From Mycogone perniciosa (taxonomy: Eukaryota > Ascomycota > Sordariomycetes > Hypocreales > Hypocreaceae), in the NCBI GenBank assembly GCA_025331125.1, contig JAOALB010000010.1, forward strand, positions 1 through 64,000: a stretch of 64,000 nt of DNA, written 5' to 3'. Positions 33,483 to 44,601 of this stretch are shown here, piece after piece (the first letter of the stretch is position 1; every line of letters begins with the position of its first letter). The translations under genes and the position numbers were made by a program. The notes beneath the pieces are model-generated. The model was given only the letters and a program-made list of their open reading frames with translations, searched no databases and was not told the DNA's origin.

Positions 33483-36385
33483 ATGGGTACGTCTTTTTCT
33501 CTCTCGGCTCAGTCCGTCTCTATTACCTTTCTATCTATCTATCCGGATATCCATCTACTACTACCCCAGGTTCACTGCCACTCACTCCCTATCCTGTTAA
33601 GCCTCCTTTGATCTTCTGCACCTCTTCACGCGTTCTTACTCTGTTGAAACGCGTGCTCCTAACATCGGCGCTGTTTTGTCGGCTCCAGGCCGGGTATTAT
33701 ATTATCTCTGGCCTTGCACTCGTCTCTCGCGACTTGCCACACAGGTCTGCCTTCATTCAACGTGATACCACTTTGGATGTAACTTGCTGCCCCATTCCCA
33801 GCCGATACTTTCTTCGGGCGATTCTTCTCGCGTCGCCTTTCCCCATCCACTCACTGCATTATCAGAACCCCCCTTACCTGCATGTCTCCCGCCCGGCCTA
33901 CTCCGCTTGCTCTCTTTTCTCTGCACCCCATCACTCCCCCGGGTACCTGGCTGGTATTTCAATCACGTCTTCTCTCCTCCATCTCCTTCGCAGACTTCCC
34001 GTAATTGAGGGGTTCTTTTGGCTTCGTTTCTAACGTTTCTTTCTAGCTGACTCTGGCGATACCTACCGACCGGTAAGTTTTACACATTTGCTGGCCTATT
34101 CTTTCTTTCTGTTTCATGCATTCTTTCTCCATGCGCTTCCAACCCACATGAGGCATCCATTTGGGATCCAAATCTTTGCGACTCCTGCGGCAGGCCCCGC
34201 ACCAGTTTGGATCCCAAAGTATGAGCTTGAACAGGCCGCGTTTATGGATGTCTCCAGCGGCCTGGGATTGCAGCGCCGCAAAAGCTCTTGCTACAAGAGA
34301 GGTGGCCTTACACCCAGCTGTTAACTCATCACGAGCGCTTCCATCATTTCAATCACGCCAGGTTGAAGACTCCTGGCCTAACTTGAATATGGGTATCAGA
34401 TGTGGTAGCTGCCATCTGACTGGAATCAAGACGCCTTTCACATCACTACCATTCTTGTTCGCTAGCAGGTCCATTGTATACCATGGGTAGCACTAACCTA
34501 GCACAGCGCGAGAGGTCTCGATCGCCTCGACGACGTTCCAGAAGTCCAGGCCGACAAGCTCGTCGGCGATCCTACTCCCCTCGCAGCAGATCAAATAGCA
34601 GAGACGATTACCGCCGTGGTCGCGACCGCTCCCCGATGACTGGCACAGGAGCAGCACCCGCCGGTGGTCCCACCGCTGGGTATGGCGGACAAGCCCCTCA
34701 TCGGTCCTATGAGGAACGGGCTGCGGCACGAGAGCAGATGATGAGCAACATCCGTGAAACCTCACAGCAGGATCGCCGGGTTTATGTCGGCAACCTTTCG
34801 TACGATGTCAAATGGCACCACCTCAAGGATTTTATGAGACAAGGTGAGGTTCTCAAAAGTGAAGAAGTTGAAGTTTGGCACTAACGAGAGATTTTTATTT
34901 ATAGCCGGAGAGGTTCTCTTTGCCGACGTACTCTTGCTTCCAAATGGAATGTCGAAGGTGGGCTTCATCGCGTAGTTTTTGGTTGGCTTTCTTTTGTGGC
35001 TTTCTTCCCTTTCTGGCTTTGATGGATGGTTGGGTTGACGGGTTGGGACGATGTCCTGGGATGATTGTAGGGATGCGGGTAAGTATCGCTGTCCCTGCAA
35101 TAGTTCTCATTGGTGCTAATCATGATCTGACAGAATTGTGGAATATGCTACAAGGGAGCAAGCCCAACAGGCTGTTGCTCAGCTCAGCAACCAGAATCTG
35201 ATGGGGCGCCTTGTTTACGTTCGAGAGGTCTGTTATATCCAACCCTGATCTAGATGACGTGGTGTTAATTTTGGACTCTAGGATCGCGAGGCGGAACCTC
35301 GTTTCATCGGCGCTACGGGCGCCAGCTCTCGTGGTGGATTCGGCCCCAGCATGCCCAGTTTCAACCCCGGATACGGAGGGGCCCCAGGTGGAGGGGGCCG
35401 TCAGATCTACATTGCCAATGTCTGTTTGTCCCCACGCTACCTGAAATATGATGAGACTGACTTCAACTAGCTTCCCTTTAACGTGGGCTGGCAGGATTTG
35501 AAAGATCTCTTTCGGCAATCAGGTAAATCAAAGTGACTGTTGAGGTTTTTGGCGACATCCCCTTGCTAATGTCGCTCACAGCTCGCGTTGGCGGTGTGGT
35601 ACGTGCCGATGTGCATATTGGCCCTGATGGCCGGCCCAAGGGCTCAGGTATTGTTGTCTTCGAGAGTCCCGATGATGCTCGAAATGCCATCCAGCAGTTT
35701 AATGGCTATGATTGGCAAGGCCGTATGCTAGAAGTCCGAGAGGACCGCTATGCCGGTGGTGGTGGCATAGGTTTTGCGGGCCGTGGTGGGTTCGGTGGTG
35801 GAATGCGAGGTAGCTTCGGTGGCAGCTTTGGTCGTGGTGGCTTTGGCGGTGGACGTGGTGGATTTGGATTTGGAGGCCGCGGCGGCTTCAGCGCCGGCAG
35901 CCCCGGCGGTGGCGGTAGTGGTACCGGAGGCTTCGATGCCTCTGCTGTGCCAGCGGTTCCCCCTAATCCTTTCACTGATAACGCCACGGCTGGAACCGAC
36001 AGAAGCGAGACTATCTATGTTCGAAATGTAAGCACATACGCCTTGTTCTCCGATGGCGCTCGCCGTTTGATGATGTGGATTTTTCTGACATCTCAAATAG
36101 CTACCTTGGTCGACGAGCAACGACGATCTTGTTGAGCTATTCACAACCATTGGCAAAGTGGAGCAGGCCGAGATTCAGTACGAGCCGAGCGGGCGATCCC
36201 GAGGAACCGGCGTAGTCCGTTTTGACAATGCGGAAACCTCGGAGACGGCGATTGCCAAATTCCAGGGCTATCAGTACGGCGGTCGTCCTCTCAATCTGAG
36301 CTATGTCAAGTACTTGAACCAGGCAGGAAGCGACGCCATGGATACCGACCCCCATGCTGGACTGACCCAGGATCAGATCATGTAG
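33483..36385 (+). CDS. GBP2: SR/RGG RNA-binding protein with three RRMs (Gbp2/Hrb1-like)
   Basis: Ten exons (33483-33486, 34047-34072, 34507-34843, 34905-34957, 35071-35078, 35134-35227, 35282-35419, 35471-35522, 35582-36027, 36101-36385) encode 480 residues. Gbp2/Hrb1 proteins bind nascent mRNA with TREX and link splicing quality control to export. The N-terminus joins as MADSGDTYRP-RERSRSPRRRSRSP, an SR domain. RRM1 starts RRVYVGNLSYDVKWHHLK and continues CGIVEYATREQAQQAV. RRM2 starts QIYIANLPFNVGWQDLK with KGSGIVVFES. An RGG-type Gly-rich linker spans 35745-35930, and RRM3 is ETIYVRNLPWSTSNDDLVEL. Exon 1 is 4 nt and exon 5 is 8 nt (GGATGCGG). Both are required by frame and by conserved RRM sequence. 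Two long introns (560 and 434 nt) lie at the 5' end. An in-frame ATG at 34483 could give an alternative N-terminus. Confidence 0.9.
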
Positions 36386-38379
36386 TAGTGGTTTGATCTG
36401 GAGCAGGTTAACTCATATGGGTTGCACAGCACTCTTTTACCGGAGTATCGTCGACAGTCTTGGCCTTGTCTGTTTCATATTTCTTTTGCTATTTCGGCTC
36501 TTCTTTGTCAACATTCATTCGCATGTTCCTCCAGGTTAAAAATTGATTGCGGGTTCAGATACTGCGTTTAGGGGGAGGGTTTCAAATCTAGGACGAACTC
36601 GAACTTAGTCTGACAACAGCGAGCAATGATGTAACACAGCGATGGTAGGCCAACAAATTGGCCACACATCACCTGGTGGATAAGCACTTGGTCTTGGTTT
36701 TGGTCTCCTTCGAGTTTGAAGAAAATTGGGACCGCGAGATGGAACTTGGAGGTTTTTACATCGTTTCATTTTTCAAAAACAGTACTGGTAACTGTTTCTT
36801 TCACCCTGGGCATGTTGGGGTTGACAGGTGCCCTACCTAGAATGTATCACCAATGAGCATCTGACAGTCCTTGGACAGGTCAGCCCTAGACGCCGACGAT
36901 TAGGTATGGAATGCGAGCGTAGGAGAATGAATGGAACGAGACCAACGAGAGTCGGAGCCAACTTATCACATATAGCGCACCCTTGGACCTCTATTAATCG
37001 ACACTTTTACAAGCTTTCCAGGTCTGCCTGACGATAGCAGGAGTTGAAGTTGTGGGGGGCGAACTGTCTCATCGTAGACATGTCCTGTAGATCATAGGAA
37101 GACATTTGGTGCTAGTTTTGCGATCCGAACAAACAATGGGCGAGGACATACGAGGGTTAAGCATTTGCTGCTGGGCTGTTTTGTCGGTTGATCTCCGCCA
37201 TCAATCGGCAGAGCGACTCTTACATTTCCCTCTTCGATGGAAACAAGTGACATTAGCCCAAAGACTAGGGCCTGATATGCCGAATACGCACAACATATCA
37301 CGTTCATATCCCAAGAACTTCTCCATACCTGAACAGTCTCCGTATACAAGCAACAGGACAAGCACGCTATTTTCACTGTAACGGCATGTTGAAGGGCAGC
37401 ATTGGTCGTCTCATTAGACTTGGTTACAGGCCCCCGCCTAGGTTGTGTGTCTTCACAGCATCCAGCCTACTAGGCCGGACGAACGCCATCAATATGAACA
37501 ATATAAAACCTCTCTGAAATGTTGCTCAATTAGCACCTTTTGGTCTCAAATTAGCGCATTTTGCAGGCGTCTTCCATTACATTCGGCGTGATGCGATTTC
37601 CCGGCGGTACTCAGTCAAGTGTTGGATGCTGTCAGTGCAGGGCTTGCCATTAACATCTATTATATATCGACCTTTTTATCTAAAGCTATAGTACATGAGA
37701 CTAGAGTCCCATTCTAGAAATAAGAGGACCCGGACTCTGATTTAGCTGTGCGAGATCCAAGTATGCTTCAACCCAGGACTGGTGGATTGATGTAGAATGA
37801 ATGCTTAAATGTTGGTCTAGATAGTCTGGTTTAAACCTATCAATTCGCCTAGATCTTACAAATGATATAATAGTTGCCTTGGGTATGCCTAATATGCGAT
37901 ACCCTTCTCTATCAGTTGAGTAAGGAATATGTTTGGCGATGGGGATATAGCCATTGGACTTCGACAGCCCCAACCACGGAGTCGCACTCAATTCACAATG
38001 GGGTCGGAATATATGGGTGCGAAGAGATGATTCATTTCACTCACTCGTGTTTGCTTTACAGTGCCAATCCCACAGCCACACGAATTCTTAAATCGCAACA
38101 AAGTCCTATTTGCGATGTTGCAGCTCCAGTGTATTGAGGGTTATGATGAGCAACCGTATAGTCAGTCTGGCCATCAAAAAATGTTGGAAGGAAAGATAAA
38201 AGCATCGGCATCTTGGAGGATGATAGTCGGGTGTGACTTTTTGGTTATTTCTTCAAAACCGGTGGCCAACGCCTGCTCCGTGTATTGGTAGTAGAAACTG
38301 GTAGATCCAAAACATCAACCTCTCCAACTCCGCCCATTGAACGACTTTTACATGACCATTCAAAGAAAATATGGCTATT
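36386..38379. other. intergenic: convergent Gbp2-like/SRP14 3' regions with possible AT-rich relic
   Basis: About 2 kb lie between two converging genes. The first part is 3' UTR-like. From about 37480 to 38330 the sequence is AT-rich and contains one minus-strand frame, 37701-37991, whose translation (for example REGYRILGIPKATIISFVRS) looks more protein-like than its surroundings. It has no ATG, matches no family I recognise, and may be a decayed mobile-element fragment. No terminal repeats are visible. Confidence 0.45.
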
Positions 38380-38939
38380 TCAAGCTGCTACCTTCTTTTT
38401 CTTCGCCTTCGCCTTCTTCTTGCTGCGGTCTCTTGGTTTTAGTGCCACCATACTCGCTTTGCAGACATCGGCGAAGCGGAGATAGAAGGCTTCCAGCTCA
38501 TGAGGCTGAACAGCGGTGGATAGTTTGACCTTATTAGATCTATCCCTCTTTGACTTGCCATTTGTAGCACGAACAATGACAGGTAGTGGCTTGCTTGGGT
38601 GGAGGTCAGGAAAGGGATCTGCTGCTGTCGGAGAGAGTTTGTTCTGATCATGTGAGACTAGCCATAAGTTAGAGCACGCAATCCAGCTTAATTTGAAGAG
38701 GATGTGAATATGACTGTATGGAAAGCCTCTGTGCAATGGGAATATCTTACGCCGCTTTTGTATTAGGCGGATGCCCCCATGATCGCTGCCCTTTTGGTGA
38801 TTGAACAAGTCACCAAGTTTGGCGAAGAACTGAGATTTGTGCGTGTCAGCGAGAGCCACATGAGCGGATGAATAGCCAGCCAGGATCGCCTGGAGGATAG
38901 GAGTCGGACCTCATCTTGGTTGAGGTATTGGGGATCCAT
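38380..38939 (-). CDS. SRP14: signal recognition particle 14 kDa subunit
   Basis: Three exons (38910-38939, 38751-38829, 38380-38657) encode 128 residues. SRP14 binds the Alu domain of SRP RNA and mediates elongation arrest during co-translational ER targeting. The protein begins MDPQYLNQDE-FFAKLGDLF. It continues through GIRLIQKR-LSHDQNKLSPTA, then PLPVIVRATNGKSKRDR with KVKLSTAVQPHELEAFYLRF, and ends in a Lys/Ala tail (KKKAKAKKKKVAA), all typical of SRP14. The acceptor of intron 2 is set by frame at 38658. A nearby AG closer to AACAAACTC would shift the frame. The gene is divergent from SGD1. Confidence 0.92.
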
Positions 38940-39263
38940 GATGGCCCGGGGCGGCACAGAATCGCCGGTGGGGGAAGGATGTGGGGGATGAATATGAGTG
39001 ATGAGAATAGTAACTGTACTGAGAGAAGAAGTGAGGCACACAACTTGCCCCGCCACATGCATTTGCCACCAGCCACAGCAGCCATGGACCCGTCCACTAA
39101 AATTTGGTTGCAGATTCAAAGTAGTGTCACAGCAACTTACAATTCTTGTCGCCTCTCATTATGGCATTGATAACATCAGGCCACTTAGCGTAGCTCTCCA
39201 TCCGGCGATCCAAGCTTTGAATATCGATACATTAGGGGGGATTGAGTTTCTATTCCCATCACC
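38940..39263. promoter_or_regulatory. divergent promoter of SRP14 and SGD1
   Basis: 324 bases lie between the two start codons, so regulatory sequence is shared. I see no clear TATA box. A CATCAC-rich leader precedes the SGD1 ATG. Confidence 0.45.
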
Positions 39264-41891
39264 ATGCCATCCACCGCAGTCTCTGAGCTCCAGCAGAAGC
39301 TCTTCAAACGAATGGGCATAGATGTGCCAACGCAAGGACAGGGTCAAGGGCGAAAGAATTATGCTCCAAGAGGGTCTACCAAACCGCTAACACGACAACT
39401 GCAACGAAAAGCCCAGAGAGTGCAAAAGAAGGCACATCGATACTCGAGCCAGCCTAATTCTACGCCTCACTCCCACTCCAAAGGCGGTGTTCCTAGGGGA
39501 GGGAAGAATTTTCAGCACTCGCGCCACCAACCACAAAGAGTTTCCTCAAGACTGAATGAGACCAACGACAGTGAAGACGATGGCCAGCTCTCAGATGAGG
39601 ATGAGGATGTGGATCATGAAGAGATGAATATGGGACTGGATGACCCCAGCAGCGACGAAGAGGGCAGCGATGATGAGGGTGAAAGCGAGCCCATTGATGA
39701 CGAGGAAGAACCCCCACCAAAAAAATTGTCTGGGCACAATGGCCTGTCGAGAGTGGTCCGCGAAAAACTTGCGCAAGACGACGCGGAAATCGATGAGCTT
39801 GAGAGAAAGTTGGGTATTAAAAAGGGGAGATCCTCCTTGCCGAAAGCGTTCAAGGAAGATGGCCTCGACGAGATCATGGGCGGCCTTGGTGTGGACATTT
39901 CGGATAGCGAAGATGACGAAACATTGAAAAGGAAGCGCGACTACGATGACTGGCTGGCTTCCAAGAGAAGGAAAACAAATTCAAAATCCCTGGCAACCCA
40001 AAGCGACGACGCTGAAACTATGTCAGAAAACTCACAAGATGATGATAATGACAATGCTCTGGATACCTCAGGAGAACATGATGAGACAGGCATTGATGGG
40101 CAATCCTTTGATGGCTTTGGCTCTGATGATGAAGAGGCAGATCAACCTCAAAAGTCAAAAAGGGAGAATCCATACGTGGCACCAACCACTGGCGCGGTCA
40201 TTGCCAAATACATACCACCTTCATTGCGGAAGACGTCGGGATCCGAGTCTGAAGTGAGAATCCGATTGCAGAAACAGATCCAAGGTTTGATTAATCGTTT
40301 AACTGAAGCCAATATCCTGTCTATTGTCCAATCGACAGAAGAGCTTTACCAGAAGAATGCCAGAGGCGATGTCACTGAGTTGTTGACTAATACCATTCTG
40401 GCTCAAATGCACAAGCCTGAGAGCATTCCGGATCAGTTCTTCGTGCTCACAGGAGGGTTTTCGGCTGCGATTTACAAGGTCATTGGATCGAGTTTCGGGT
40501 CACATCTTGTCCGCCAAGTGGTGAAAGATTTTGGCGATGCATATGAAAAGTCTGGGAAGCAGGAGGGTGATTCATCAGCCATTCGGAAGGAGTCGTCAAA
40601 CATGATTGGTTTCCTTACACAACTCTACCTATTCGAAGTCGTCAGCTGCAAAATCATATTTGACTACATGGAGAGGCTTCTCATGGACTTGAGCGAGCTG
40701 AACGTCGAGCTACTTCTGCGTATCTGTCGTATGGCCGGTCGTCTCCTGCGTAGGGACGACCCGCTTGCACTCAAACATGTTACGTCAATCCTGAATAAGG
40801 CCGTATCTCAGGTTGGATACACGAATATCTCAGCCCGCACCAAGTTCATGATCGAGACAATCAATGATCTCAAGAATAGCAAACCAAAAGCCAGGGGTAT
40901 GGATTCATCTATTGTGTCTTCACATGTCCTTGGCATGAGAAAGCGCCTCGGTGAGCTCAAGTCTCAGTCACGGAGGCTTGATGGGCTCGCACCAATGGGG
41001 GTCGGTCTTCATGATATTGAAAAAGCGGACACTCAGGGGAAATGGTGGCTGGTGGGAGCGAGTGTTCCGGCAAAGGAGAGTCAACAAGACGTCAAGAATA
41101 CATCAAAGACATCTGGTGATCACTCTATGGATTTGTCAGATAACGAGGATATGGACTTTGTCCTGCCAGATTATCCCAAAAAGGCCCGCTCGCAGGGCTT
41201 CAATACCGCAGCACAGATAGGCATTTTTACCACCATCATGTCAGCAACAAACTACGAGCACGGCTATCGACAATATGTTGGGCTGGGACTAAAAAAGGAT
41301 GACCAGCTTGAGATCGCACGTGTTCTTGTGCAGTGCGTGGGAAGCGAGGCTCAATACAACGAATATTATGTGTTGGTGGGCAGGCAAGCTTGCATTAATA
41401 GCAGGGTTAGATTCGCCTTTCAAAACAGACTTTGGAGAATATTTCGGGGCCTTGGCGAGTCGATGTTTGGAGAGGAGGCCGACGACGACGACGACGAGAC
41501 GATAGAGAGGGAAAGGATGAAGGATGAGAGGCGAATAAGCCATGTGGCTCGTTTCTATGCATTCTTAATAACCGATGGGGCCCTAGGCATCTCCGTGTTG
41601 AAGCCCTTGAACTTGCCTGAGATGAGTTCATGGACGTCATTATTTGTGGAGTGGCTCATGATCAATCTGTTGCGGGCTTGCAGGGACAAAGAGGTGAAGG
41701 AAAATACTAAAGTTGGCAAGGTGTTTGGTGTTGCAGAAGAGCTGCCGTCCCTTGCAGCTGGTATTCATTGGTTTCTGCGGAAGAAGGTCCGCAAGACCAA
41801 GTTGATACCTGCTAAGGAGGCCAAAAAGCTGAGGCAAGTAAGGGAAAAGGCTCAGGCGGTTGTCCAGGGCCATGCTGTGGCAGAGGATTAG
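39264..41891 (+). CDS. SGD1: nucleolar MIF4G/MA3 protein Sgd1 (NOM1 family)
   Basis: One exon encodes 875 residues. Sgd1/NOM1 is an essential nucleolar protein of 40S ribosome biogenesis, and the human orthologue recruits PP1 to the nucleolus. The first 300 residues are basic then highly acidic (SDEDEDVDHEEM, DEEEPPPKK), with putative nuclear signals (KRKRDYDDW, KRRKTN). PYVAPTTGAVIAKYIPPSLRK leads into the MIF4G domain at about residue 329 (EVRIRLQKQIQGLINRLTEA). The MA3 domain begins near 640 (GFNTAAQIGIFTTIMSATNY), with LVQCVGSEAQYNEYY. The length and domain order match Sgd1. The start ATG 39264 (MPSTAVSELQQKLFK) is the first in frame. Confidence 0.93.
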   Translation: MPSTAVSELQQKLFKRMGIDVPTQGQGQGRKNYAPRGSTKPLTRQLQRKAQRVQKKAHRYSSQPNSTPHSHSKGGVPRGGKNFQHSRHQPQRVSSRLNETNDSEDDGQLSDEDEDVDHEEMNMGLDDPSSDEEGSDDEGESEPIDDEEEPPPKKLSGHNGLSRVVREKLAQDDAEIDELERKLGIKKGRSSLPKAFKEDGLDEIMGGLGVDISDSEDDETLKRKRDYDDWLASKRRKTNSKSLATQSDDAETMSENSQDDDNDNALDTSGEHDETGIDGQSFDGFGSDDEEADQPQKSKRENPYVAPTTGAVIAKYIPPSLRKTSGSESEVRIRLQKQIQGLINRLTEANILSIVQSTEELYQKNARGDVTELLTNTILAQMHKPESIPDQFFVLTGGFSAAIYKVIGSSFGSHLVRQVVKDFGDAYEKSGKQEGDSSAIRKESSNMIGFLTQLYLFEVVSCKIIFDYMERLLMDLSELNVELLLRICRMAGRLLRRDDPLALKHVTSILNKAVSQVGYTNISARTKFMIETINDLKNSKPKARGMDSSIVSSHVLGMRKRLGELKSQSRRLDGLAPMGVGLHDIEKADTQGKWWLVGASVPAKESQQDVKNTSKTSGDHSMDLSDNEDMDFVLPDYPKKARSQGFNTAAQIGIFTTIMSATNYEHGYRQYVGLGLKKDDQLEIARVLVQCVGSEAQYNEYYVLVGRQACINSRVRFAFQNRLWRIFRGLGESMFGEEADDDDDETIERERMKDERRISHVARFYAFLITDGALGISVLKPLNLPEMSSWTSLFVEWLMINLLRACRDKEVKENTKVGKVFGVAEELPSLAAGIHWFLRKKVRKTKLIPAKEAKKLRQVREKAQAVVQGHAVAED

Positions 41892-42828
41892 ATGGGTATT
41901 AATTGTCTAGTGGCGTGTTGATTTTGCCAATACAGCAATCGAACTGGACATACGAAGTATAGGGCCTTATATTCAACATTACATACTTTGACATGGACAT
42001 AATCATCAAATAACGTGGTGAACAGGTGTGGCGGGGCCTCCCGGTCTGGCTTCTTCAGGGTCAAAGAGGTGCTTTGCATCTATGAAGTAAATGGGATGGA
42101 ATTTTCGAGCTATGTACTCCGTACATGCTTTACGAAGCACCTACGAGTACCTTAAGTAATTCGTACGGAGTACAAGCAATTGATTTCTCATCCAGCTCCC
42201 CATTTGAACGGCTCTGCAGCCCGGGATTTCCCTTGGGGCCGGTTATTATTACTAGTACCTAGATACTTCATAGCTTTGGGGAGCATACGAAGTAATACAA
42301 TCGACCCCTATAACGGTCGTCGCCGTGCTAACGTGCTGTAACGTGCTGTAATAAAGACATGTATGCATAAAGGCGCGCCAGGAGGAAATAGCCTACTTGC
42401 TGTTTGCCACTGTGAGCCATTGACGGGATACCTGGTCTCCTATATCGTCGCCTCTTCATTGGCGGTTTCGCCCTTCATCCAGGCCGTTCCGTGCCTAAGC
42501 GATGAAGACCGGTTTGCGGAGCAGAGGCTACGAAAAAAAATTGGAAGTCCAGCAGACCAACAATGACGGAAGCTAAGAGGTGCGAGGTACTGGTACCTGG
42601 TTGACACGGGAAACCAGGGGGGGCCACTGAGCAGAGGTACGTACCCTGTGTCATGCGGTTGAGTGCTCCGCCAGCTGAGCTTCTCCAACAAGCAGTGCAC
42701 CAAACAGCAACCTTTGAATTGCTTTGTACTCCGTACTACTACTACACTTGTGCACCTCCATTGCAACGGGTCCCTTCTCTCCATCACATATCAATTGACT
42801 ATTGATAACCCATCAAAGGTTGCCCAGC
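41892..42828. other. intergenic: SGD1 3' region and LPD1 promoter
   Basis: No gene is present. It holds a motif cluster at 42111-42176 (GTACTCCGTAC, TTACGAAG, CTACGAGTAC, CGTACGGAGTAC), a short tandem with two ACGTGCTGTA copies at 42331-42350 preceded by a partial copy, and more TACTCCGTACTACTACTAC at about 42725-42745. The last 100 bases form the LPD1 leader. Confidence 0.55.
42111..42176. repeat. TACTCCGTA / TACGGAGTA motif cluster
   Basis: Within 66 bases there are four variants of the dispersed palindromic word: GTACTCCGTAC, TTACGAAGCA, CTACGAGTAC and CGTACGGAGTAC. The first and last are in inverted orientation and could form a stem with a loop of about 40 bases. Confidence 0.65.
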
Positions 42829-44601
42829 ATGCTTTCTAGTCGCCTAATACCTCGAAATGCCGTGCGCACGGTAGCCCTCAAGCAGTCGAGGTGAGTCCGT
42901 AACGATGGAAAATCTCTCGTTGGCTAACCCGCGTGTTTCCTCAAGTCTGTCCGCCTCGTCGACCTTGTCCCGCTGGAGTCGAGGCTTTGCTTCTGCGTCA
43001 GGTTCGTCCATGCTATCAATATCCGTTGTAGCAATCTAATCACTGTGCTGACTCAACTCAATTGCAGAAGAGAAGGACCTGATCATCATCGGAGGCGGCG
43101 TGGCTGGCTACGTCGCTGCCATTAAAGCCGGCCAAGAGGGCATGAAAGTAAGCCGAACCGCAGTCTGATGGGTCCCAAATGCCCGGTTCCCCGATTGCTA
43201 AAACCTCTGTCGTGTCTAGGTGGCGTGCATTGAGAAACGAGGCACTCTCGGCGGCACCTGCTTAAACGTGGGCTGCATTCCTTCAAAATCTCTTCTTAAC
43301 AACTCGCACTTGTACCATCAGATCCTCCACGACACTAAGAACCGAGGCATTGAGGTCGGAGATGTCAAACTCAACCTTGCCAACTTCATGAAAGCCAAGG
43401 ACACGGCTGTCAGCGGATTGACCAAGGGCGTTGAATTCCTCCTGAAGAAGAACGGTGCTGAGTATATCAAGGGTGCTGGCTCCTTCATCAACGAAAACGA
43501 AATCAAGGTTGCACTTAACGATGGTGGCGAGACCACCCTCCGTGGCAAGAACATTCTCATTGCCACGGGCTCGGAGGCGACCCCTTTTCCTGGTCTTCAA
43601 GTCGACGAGAAGCGTGTCATCACCAGCACTGGTGCTATTGCCCTAGAGAAGATTCCCGAGACCATGGTTGTCATTGGTGGCGGTATCATTGGTCTCGAAA
43701 TGGCTTCTGTGTGGTCGCGACTAGGATCAAAGGTCACGGTAGTCGAATTCTTGGGCCAGATTGGTGGCCCAGGCATGGACGCGGAGATTGCCAAGGCTAC
43801 CCAGAGGCTTCTCAAGAAGCAAGGCATCGAGTTCAAGCTCAACACCAAGGTTGTCGGCGGCGATAAGTCCAGTGAGCTCGTTAAGCTTGAGGTAGATGCT
43901 GCCAAAGGTGGCAAGCCCGAAAACGTAAGTAGCAGACGATGATTCCTCAGCAGATTTGACGACCATGCTCACATGAATTACAGCTTGATGCTGAAGTGGT
44001 TTTGGTTGCCATTGGACGACGACCCTACACGCAGGGTCTGGGCCTAGAGAACATTGGTCTAGAAGTGGACGAGCGCGGCCGAGTCATCATTGACTCCGAG
44101 TACCGAACCAAGATTCCCCACATCCGCTGTGTCGGCGACGCCACCTTCGGACCTATGCTCGCCCACAAGGCTGAAGAGGAGGCGGTCGCTGTGGTAGAGT
44201 ACATCAAGAAGGGCTACGGCCATGTCAACTATGGATGCATCCCGTCCGTTATGTACACACACCCCGAGGTTGCCTGGGTCGGACAGTCTGAACAAGACCT
44301 AAAGAGTCAGAACATCCCCTACAAAGTTGGTACCTTCCCTTTTAGCGCCAACTCGCGAGCCAAGACCAACCTCGATTCTGAGGGTATGGTCAAAATGCTT
44401 GCCGACCCGGAAACAGACCGGCTACTTGGTGTTCACATTATCGGCCCTAATGCCGGTGAGATGATTGCGGAAGGAACGCTGGCTTTGGAGTATGGAGCTT
44501 CTAGCGAGGACATTGCGAGGACATGCCATGCTCACCCAACATTGGCTGAGGCCTTCAAGGAGGCGGCCATGGCTACCCACGCCAAGGCTATCCATTTCTA
44601 A
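42829..44601 (+). CDS. LPD1: dihydrolipoamide dehydrogenase (E3), mitochondrial
   Basis: Five exons (42829-42890, 42946-43001, 43068-43147, 43220-43924, 43984-44601) encode 506 residues. This flavoprotein reoxidises dihydrolipoamide in pyruvate dehydrogenase, 2-oxoglutarate dehydrogenase, branched-chain keto-acid dehydrogenase and the glycine cleavage system. Exons 1 and 2 code for an Arg/Ser-rich mitochondrial presequence (MLSSRLIPRNAVRTVALKQS). FAD binding is at DLIIIGGGVAGYVAA, the redox disulfide is C80-LNVG-C85, NAD binding is at MVVIGGGIIGLEMAS, and the dimer-interface catalytic His/Glu are in CHAHPTLAEAFKEA near the end. Length and motifs are standard. Three of the introns lie in the first 120 codons. 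Confidence 0.97.

Noticed and set aside
35745..35930. Gly-rich repeat region as a possible independent tandem repeat
   Set aside because: It is the RGG/Gly-rich linker coding sequence between RRM2 and RRM3 of the Gbp2-like protein, explained by protein function.
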